A stretch of 64,000 bases of DNA from Mesorhizobium kowhaii. GTDB taxonomy: Bacteria > Pseudomonadota > Alphaproteobacteria > Rhizobiales > Rhizobiaceae. The stretch spans positions 285,319 to 349,318 of the forward strand of contig NZ_MZXV01000076.1 of the NCBI RefSeq assembly GCF_003253745.1. Reading direction: 5' to 3'. The notes under the pieces are model-generated. The model saw only the letters and a list, made by a program, of their open reading frames with translations. It had not been told where the DNA came from and ran no database searches. Position 1 is the stretch's first letter. Each line of letters begins with the position of its first letter. This document shows positions 60,833-64,000 of this stretch, one piece after another. The translations under genes were made by a program, and so were the position numbers.

Positions 60833-62029
60833 TCAGCCGGTCCTTAGAGGCTCCGGCACGAACACCGTTTCCGGGCGCTCGTAAGACAGGCGCACGCTGT
60901 CGCGGCCGTTCTTCTTGGCCTTGTAGAGCGCGTCGTCGGCACGACGCATCAGCGGCTCCAGTGCCTCGTCGCCGCTGCGGGCCGCCACGCCGAAGCTGGC
61001 TGTCACCTTGGTGCCGACAGGAAGCCCGTCGACGTGGCCGGCCGAATAGAGTGTACGCACGGCTTCGGCGAACAGCCGCGCGGCGGCGAGATCGCTGAGG
61101 GGCAGCAGCACGGCGAATTCCTCGCCGCCGATACGCCCGGCAACGCCGCGCGACCCGGCGCCCAACCGAAGCTTGGCGGCGAAGTCGGCGATCACGCGGT
61201 CGCCCGCCGCATGCCCGTGCACGTCGTTGAGCGCCTTGAAATGATCGAGGTCGGCCAGCACCAGCGCGACCGGGAAGCGGGCCGTGGCGCAGTGCCGCAG
61301 CAGCAGCATGCCCCGCTCCTCGAAGCCACGGCGATTGAGAAGACCCGAAAGCGGGTCGGTATAGGTCTCGGTCTTCAGCACTTTCATCACGTCAAGTGCG
61401 GCGGCGGAGAACAGGCAGAGCGCAATGAGCAGCGAAAGCAGCGCGTGCGACAGCAGCGCCGTCGTCCAGTAGGACGAGCCATAGAACCCGTCATAGCTGG
61501 TGAAGGGTCCGTGCGCGATGACGACGACAAGGGTGCGCACGAAGAAGTTCAGGCCCGACAGCAGCGACAGAACGAAGAGGATTTTTTCGGTCGGGCCGTT
61601 GCGGCGCACCGGCCGCAGTTCGGCGGCGACCAGGAGACTGAGCCCACCGAAGGCGAAATTCATCGCCAGGATGCGCCAGGTGAGATCCGGCGCGACAAAC
61701 AGGAACCAGCACAACGACGCCAGGCCACCGCCGGCCAGCACGCCGATCCCCACATAGGGCACCTTGCGGCCATAGCGGTGGACGATGGCGCTGGACAGGC
61801 AGCAGCCGGCAATTGTGAAGCAGATGTTCGACGCCACCTTGGTCAGCTGCATGCCGATGGGCAAGGTGAAATACTGCAGCAGGAAGCCGGGCGCCGAGAC
61901 ACTGTAGCTGATCGCCAGCACGGCGAGATAGGGGCGGTGGCGCTGATAGGACCATAGCACGAGGAAGGCCGCGCCGAGTGCCAGCGCGATCGTCGGATTG
62001 AGCAGCGCTATGAACAGGCCGGTGTCCAA
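60833..62029 (-). CDS. Diguanylate cyclase (membrane GGDEF protein), second
   Basis: A 398-aa protein of the same design: about six membrane helices followed by a GGDEF domain with GRIGGEEFAVLLP and DHFKALNDVHGHAAGDRVIADFA. The frame begins with TTG at 62029 (LDTGLFIALLNP), supported by GGGGAAG upstream and no good ATG. It shares overall architecture with its downstream neighbour, so the pair probably arose by duplication. Confidence 0.9.
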   Translation of the reverse strand: MDTGLFIALLNPTIALALGAAFLVLWSYQRHRPYLAVLAISYSVSAPGFLLQYFTLPIGMQLTKVASNICFTIAGCCLSSAIVHRYGRKVPYVGIGVLAGGGLASLCWFLFVAPDLTWRILAMNFAFGGLSLLVAAELRPVRRNGPTEKILFVLSLLSGLNFFVRTLVVVIAHGPFTSYDGFYGSSYWTTALLSHALLSLLIALCLFSAAALDVMKVLKTETYTDPLSGLLNRRGFEERGMLLLRHCATARFPVALVLADLDHFKALNDVHGHAAGDRVIADFAAKLRLGAGSRGVAGRIGGEEFAVLLPLSDLAAARLFAEAVRTLYSAGHVDGLPVGTKVTASFGVAARSGDEALEPLMRRADDALYKAKKNGRDSVRLSYERPETVFVPEPLRTG

Positions 62030-62126
62030 AGGACTGTGACTTCCCCTCGCTTACGTCAGGGAAGACCTTAGAGCGCAAGCCCAAACAAGCGGTTAAGCGA
62101 AAGGGAATATGCGGACGGGGCGAATG

Positions 62127-62159
62127 AAAAAAGACCCCGGAGCCGCAAGCGGTCCGGGG
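62127..62159 (-). terminator. Intrinsic terminator of leuC
   Basis: On the minus strand CCCCGGA-CCGC-like arms pair around a 2-base loop (62135-62159) and are followed by six T. It begins about 33 bases after the leuC stop. Confidence 0.85.
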
Positions 62160-62191
62160 CCTGGCATGCATTCGCAGCTGGAAGCCGCGCG

Positions 62192-63601
62192 CTATTTCCA
62201 CTCGCGGATGTCGACGAAGTGGCCGGCGATCGCCGCCGCCGCCGCCATCGCCGGCGACACCAGATGGGTGCGGCCCTTGAAGCCTTGCCGGCCTTCGAAA
62301 TTGCGGTTCGAGGTCGAGGCGCAGCGTTCATGCGGCTTCAGCCGGTCGTCATTCATGGCAAGGCACATCGAGCAGCCCGGCTCGCGCCAGTCGAAGCCGG
62401 CGGCGACGAAGATCTTGTCGAGGCCTTCGGCTTCCGCCTGTTCCTTGACCAGGCCGGAGCCCGGCACGATCATCGCATCGACATGCGGGCTGACCGTCTT
62501 GCCTTCGACCACCTTGGCGACGGCGCGCAGGTCCTCGATGCGGCCATTGGTGCAGGAACCGATGAAGACGCGGTCGAGCGTGATGTCGGTGATCCTGGTG
62601 CCCGGCGTCAGACCCATATAGTCGAGCGCGCGCTGCTTGGAGGTGCGCTTGTTTTCATCGGTGATGTCGTCCGGGTTCGGCACGATGCCTTGCACCGACA
62701 CGACATCCTCGGGCGAGGAGCCCCAGGAGACGATCGGCGGCAGCTTGGCCGCATCGAGCACGATCACCTTGTCGAAATGCGCGCCCTCGTCGGATTGCAG
62801 CGTCTTCCAGTATTCGAGTGCCGCATCCCAGGCCGCGCCCTTCGGGGCGCGCGGCTTATCCTTGACATAGGCGAAGGTCGTCTCGTCGGCGGCGATCAGG
62901 CCGGCGCGCGCGCCGCCCTCGATCGACATGTTGCAGATCGTCATGCGGCCTTCCATCGACAGCGCACGGATCGCCTCGCCGGCATATTCGATGACATAGC
63001 CGGTGCCGCCGGCGGTGCCGATCTCGCCGATGATGGCGAGGATGATGTCCTTGGCGGTGACGCCATCCGGCAACTGGCCGTCGACACGCACCAGCATGTT
63101 CTTGGCCTTGCGCTGGATCAGCGTCTGCGTTGCCAGCACATGCTCGACCTCGGACGTGCCGATGCCGTGCGCCAGCGCGCCGAAAGCGCCATGCGTCGAC
63201 GTGTGGCTGTCACCGCAGACGATGGTCATGCCGGGCAGCGTAAAACCTTGCTCCGGGCCGATGATGTGGACGATGCCCTGGCGGATATCGTTCTCGGAGT
63301 AATATTCGACGCCGAAATCCTTGGCGTTCTTGGCCAGCGCCTCGACCTGGATACGGCTTTCCTCGTTCTTGATGCCGAACTTGCGCTCGGGCGAGGTCGA
63401 GACATTGTGATCGACCACGGCCAGCGTCTTTTCCGGATGCCGGACCTTGCGGCCGCTCAGGCGCAGGCCTTCGAAGGCCTGCGGGCTGGTCACTTCATGG
63501 ACGAGGTGGCGGTCGATGTAGAGCAGGCAGGTGCCGTCGTCCTGTCGGTCGACGACGTGGTCATCGAAAATCTTGTCGTAGAGGGTGCGCGGTGCGCTCA
63601 T
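62192..63601 (-). CDS. leuC: 3-isopropylmalate dehydratase large subunit
   Basis: A 469-aa [4Fe-4S] aconitase-family enzyme of leucine synthesis. The cluster Cys are in IGSCTNGRIEDL and PGCSMCLAMN; substrate motifs CGDSHTSTHGAFGALAHGIGTSEVEHV are complete. It needs LeuD, which is not adjacent in this window, as in other rhizobia. The ATG at 63601 opens with MSAPRTLYDKIFDDHVV. Confidence 0.97.
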   Translation of the reverse strand: MSAPRTLYDKIFDDHVVDRQDDGTCLLYIDRHLVHEVTSPQAFEGLRLSGRKVRHPEKTLAVVDHNVSTSPERKFGIKNEESRIQVEALAKNAKDFGVEYYSENDIRQGIVHIIGPEQGFTLPGMTIVCGDSHTSTHGAFGALAHGIGTSEVEHVLATQTLIQRKAKNMLVRVDGQLPDGVTAKDIILAIIGEIGTAGGTGYVIEYAGEAIRALSMEGRMTICNMSIEGGARAGLIAADETTFAYVKDKPRAPKGAAWDAALEYWKTLQSDEGAHFDKVIVLDAAKLPPIVSWGSSPEDVVSVQGIVPNPDDITDENKRTSKQRALDYMGLTPGTRITDITLDRVFIGSCTNGRIEDLRAVAKVVEGKTVSPHVDAMIVPGSGLVKEQAEAEGLDKIFVAAGFDWREPGCSMCLAMNDDRLKPHERCASTSNRNFEGRQGFKGRTHLVSPAMAAAAAIAGHFVDIREWK

Positions 63602-63682
63602 GTGCGTAAATCCGTCGATATGAGAATGGGAAAGAGCAGATGCCGGATCATCAGTCCGGCTAAACGACCTGGACAGGTCGGT

Positions 63683-63811
63683 CTAGGTAAGTCGGCTGGT
63701 CAGTGCGCCGGACACGCGCGCGGAGAAACGCGACGGCAGGCGTTTTCTGTCCTGCAGCACGAACCCCTTATAGGCCGGATCGCCAAAAAGCTCTTCCATG
63801 GCGTGGCTCAT
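63683..63811 (-). CDS. Probable 42-aa protein upstream of leuC
   Basis: A 42-codon frame begins with ATG at 63811 (MSHAMEELFGDPAYKGF) and ends at 63683, with GC-rich third positions like the neighbouring genes. It has no signal or membrane segment, is basic at the C-terminus (RKRLPSRFSARVSG) and lies 81 bases upstream of leuC on the same strand. It is not leucine-rich enough to be an attenuation leader. The family is unknown; a chance frame cannot be excluded. Confidence 0.5.
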   Translation of the reverse strand: MSHAMEELFGDPAYKGFVLQDRKRLPSRFSARVSGALTSRLT

Positions 63812-64000
63812 ATCAATGTTTTGGCTTTTCGGCAATTGCGGCGTGCGGCGCGGCTCTTTCCTTCTCCCCTTGTGGGCCTGTTGCGCAGTAGCCCGGGATG
63901 TTGAGGGGGCAGAAATTGCAGGGATTTCGCTCGTATTTGTGAGTCTCTGGCGCCTTGTTTGGGGTTTTGGGCGGCGGCTCGGCCCGTGCGGCCGGACTGC
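63812..64000. other. Window end; no gene seen
   Basis: These 189 bases upstream of the small frame contain no supported gene. Either a promoter region or the start of a structure that continues beyond the window. Confidence 0.4.

Noticed and set aside
62219..63904. 561-codon frame opposite leuC
   Set aside because: Shadow frame without motifs; leuC is complete on the other strand.

Overview
The window is high-GC chromosomal DNA of a Rhizobiales alphaproteobacterium, most like Mesorhizobium or a close Phyllobacteriaceae relative. The support is gene content and order: hemC-hemD-mic60-hemY, tsaD-gpsA, a CenR/OtpR-like regulator followed by a cyclic-nucleotide-binding protein, a MucR/Ros regulator, a rhizobial sdhCDAB operon and glnK-amtB. 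Several families of structured intergenic repeats of the kind that fill Mesorhizobium genomes are also present. No tRNA, rRNA, CRISPR array, prophage or transposase gene was seen.

Layout. 1-4.6 kb (+): a nitrogen-scavenging block with two cysteine hydrolases, a BMP/sugar-type ABC ATPase, a cupin and an AtzF-type allophanate hydrolase, probably for biuret or another urea derivative. 4.7-6.6 kb: a class A beta-lactamase divergent from an AmpR-like LysR regulator. 6.7-8.8 kb: a fused enoyl-CoA hydratase/3-hydroxyacyl-CoA dehydrogenase. 9.2-14.6 kb (-): a sugar ABC operon (lactonase, binding protein, ATPase, two permeases) preceded by a NarL-type two-component pair (14.8-16.8 kb). 17.0-22.6 kb (+): GH15 glucoamylase, gnd, zwf and a polyphosphate-glucokinase-like kinase, a compact glucan-to-pentose-phosphate module. 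22.8-25.9 kb: MucR regulator, aminotransferase, MFS exporter. 25.9-27.1 kb: a glutamine amidotransferase and a TerB-like protein. 27.2-32.0 kb (-): hemC-hemD-mic60-hemY. 32.1-36.2 kb (+): tsaD, gpsA, YciI-like, EVE-domain, methyltransferase, DUF1761.

36.3-38.3 kb: LysR/DUF1127 divergent pair and a YkuD protein. 38.4-40.9 kb (+): CenR-like regulator, cyclic-nucleotide-binding protein and a frameshifted GT9 glycosyltransferase. 41.1-45.5 kb (-): xthA, lolA, ftsK. 45.7-48.6 kb: two small hypothetical genes and glnK-amtB behind a sigma-54-like promoter. 48.8-53.9 kb: tesB divergent from a UbiH-type hydroxylase, a membrane TerB-like protein, DGPF protein, a 69-aa membrane protein, OsmC and YceH. 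54.3-58.2 kb (-): sdhC-sdhD-sdhA-DUF3052-sdhB. 58.6-62.0 kb: a lysozyme-inhibitor-like lipoprotein, a small secreted protein and two tandem GGDEF proteins. 62.2-63.6 kb (-): leuC with a probable 42-codon gene upstream.

The most unusual signal is in the spacers rather than in the genes. A four-copy inverted-arm repeat lies directly after the stop codon of a minus-strand gene every time, always in the same orientation. Two tandem-unit hairpins and a palindromic repeat family supply the stop codons, and sometimes the last residues, of the genes beside them. A perfect 50-bp inverted repeat and a nested multi-hairpin element flank yceH.
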